Shown here: positions 63,388 through 64,000 of the stretch, piece by piece
Layout: the number at the start of each line of letters is the position of its first letter
How positions within the stretch are numbered: position 1 is the first letter of the stretch
Assembly (NCBI GenBank): GCA_965233705.1
Contig: CBDDTF010000004.1
Coordinates: forward strand, 372,001-436,000
Direction of reading: 5' to 3'
DNA length: 64,000 nucleotides
Origin: Algihabitans sp965233705
Lineage (GTDB): Bacteria > Pseudomonadota > Alphaproteobacteria > Kiloniellales > DSM-21159
Made by a program: the position numbers and the translations under genes
Notes under the pieces: model-generated
What the model saw: the letters and a program-made list of their open reading frames with translations, nothing else
Databases searched by the model: none
Told to the model about the DNA's origin: nothing

Positions 63388-64000
63388 ATGAAACTGCGGC
63401 TCAAACACCTGCTGTTGGCCTCGACGCTGACGGCCTCGGCACTCAGCCTTTCCGGCTGCGTGGCGCTCACCATCGCCGGGATCGCCGCCGATGTGGTGAC
63501 CACGGCCATCGGGGGATCGGGCCAGCCGGGCGCGGAGGCCAGTCCGGGCGAGCAGATCCAGCAGGCCCTCTCGACGGTCGACGACCAGGTGTCGCCGAGC
63601 TGTTCGGCCAGGCTGGCGCAGATGAACGCCGGGCCGCCCCAGGCCGGCGAGACCGCCCGCCCGCAGACGCCGCGCGACGCGGGGGGCGACGCCTGGGGCC
63701 GTGCGGGCTGGCGCTTCGACGGCGCCGACGACAGCCCGAAACCGGCCGATATGCCGCTGTCCGCCTCGCGCCCCTTGGCGGGCGACCTGCGCGGTCCGGT
63801 GCCGCCGGAGCTGGTCGCCGCTCCGGCGCAGGGCGAAGCCGCGGCCAGTCCGGGCCCGGTCGCGCCGGCTTCGGCGCCGCAGCTCGCCGTGGCGCGGCAG
63901 GAGCGGATCGAGGGCAAGCGCTGCAGCGTGCGCCCGACCTGCCTGCCCGGCATGCAGTCGCCGGTGCCGATGATGGTCTGCGAGCGGGCCGACCCGGCCC
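63388..64000 (+). CDS. Putative lipoprotein, C-terminus outside window
   Basis: The ATG opens a lipoprotein signal sequence, MKLRLKHLLLASTLTASALS, with lipobox LSGC and lipidated C24. It is followed by a short hydrophobic stretch (VALTIAGIAADVVTTAIGG) and a Pro/Ala-rich, probably flexible region. Cysteines recur late in the visible part (RCSVRPTCLPG, MMVCERADPA), hinting at a disulfide-bonded domain beyond the window. At least 204 residues are encoded here. No family is recognised. Only a weak GGCGGG precedes the start. Confidence 0.7.
   Translation, partial: MKLRLKHLLLASTLTASALSLSGCVALTIAGIAADVVTTAIGGSGQPGAEASPGEQIQQALSTVDDQVSPSCSARLAQMNAGPPQAGETARPQTPRDAGGDAWGRAGWRFDGADDSPKPADMPLSASRPLAGDLRGPVPPELVAAPAQGEAAASPGPVAPASAPQLAVARQERIEGKRCSVRPTCLPGMQSPVPMMVCERADPA

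Overview
The window is chromosomal DNA of a GC-rich (roughly 70 percent) alphaproteobacterium, most likely of the Rhodospirillales/Kiloniellales/Rhodovibrionales type. The evidence is a circularly permuted two-piece tmRNA gene with an ANDNF-type tag, an ethylmalonyl-CoA pathway cluster, a leuA-mreBCD-mrdA-rodA arrangement and an alphaproteobacterial-type SspB. No phage, plasmid origin or CRISPR array is visible. I assigned every product by reading sequence motifs; no database search was run.

1-4.7 kb: ethylmalonyl-CoA pathway genes, with ecm (cut by the window edge) divergent from ccr and mcd. 4.8-12 kb: the classical thrS-infC-rpmI-rplT-pheST translation cluster on the minus strand, with visible promoters before thrS and before rpmI and an AUA start for infC. 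12.2-19.7 kb: mixed housekeeping and envelope genes (unknown multi-pass protein, glycosyltransferase, hydrolase, SDR protein, TPR protein, GST, DUF6356 protein, Lrp-type regulator). 19.8-23.3 kb: a two-component system with two PepSY proteins and a cytochrome b561, divergently arranged around paired direct-repeat boxes.

23.4-30.5 kb: methyl-transfer and one-carbon genes (two tandem homocysteine S-methyltransferase paralogues, a GcvT/DmdA-like protein, thyX), an acetyltransferase and an ornithine-cyclodeaminase-like gene. 30.6-31.6 kb: ssrA (tmRNA) followed directly by sspB, the adaptor that delivers ssrA-tagged proteins to ClpXP. 31.6-40.7 kb: small proteins, fumC, an RHH protein, a 2OG-Fe(II) oxygenase-like protein and a very large AsmA-family protein.

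34.8-41.8 kb also holds a set of hairpin-forming intergenic repeats. Two 139-bp copies with one mismatch face each other in inverted orientation about 6.5 kb apart, and an intact 843-bp IS5/IS427-type insertion sequence sits at a CTAG inside one repeat cluster. 41.8-52.1 kb looks like an organic-acid utilisation region: a D-2-hydroxyacid flavin dehydrogenase, TRAP transporter genes (dctP, dctQ, dctM), an L-2-hydroxyglutarate-oxidase-like protein, a full-length 5-oxoprolinase and a broken solute-binding-protein fragment. 53.3-61.3 kb: leuA with a candidate leucine-rich leader peptide and attenuator, then the rod-shape operon mreB-mreC-mreD-mrdA-rodA. 61.3-64 kb: a gene-poor stretch with 13-bp tandem repeats, a tRNA-Lys(CUU) gene with a good promoter, a NarL-type response regulator and a lipoprotein cut by the window end.

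The most unusual material is the hairpin repeat family, in which stems change by paired substitutions between copies. Next come the leuA leader, the mirrored response-regulator boxes with a possibly leaderless transcript, and the ssrA-sspB neighbourhood.
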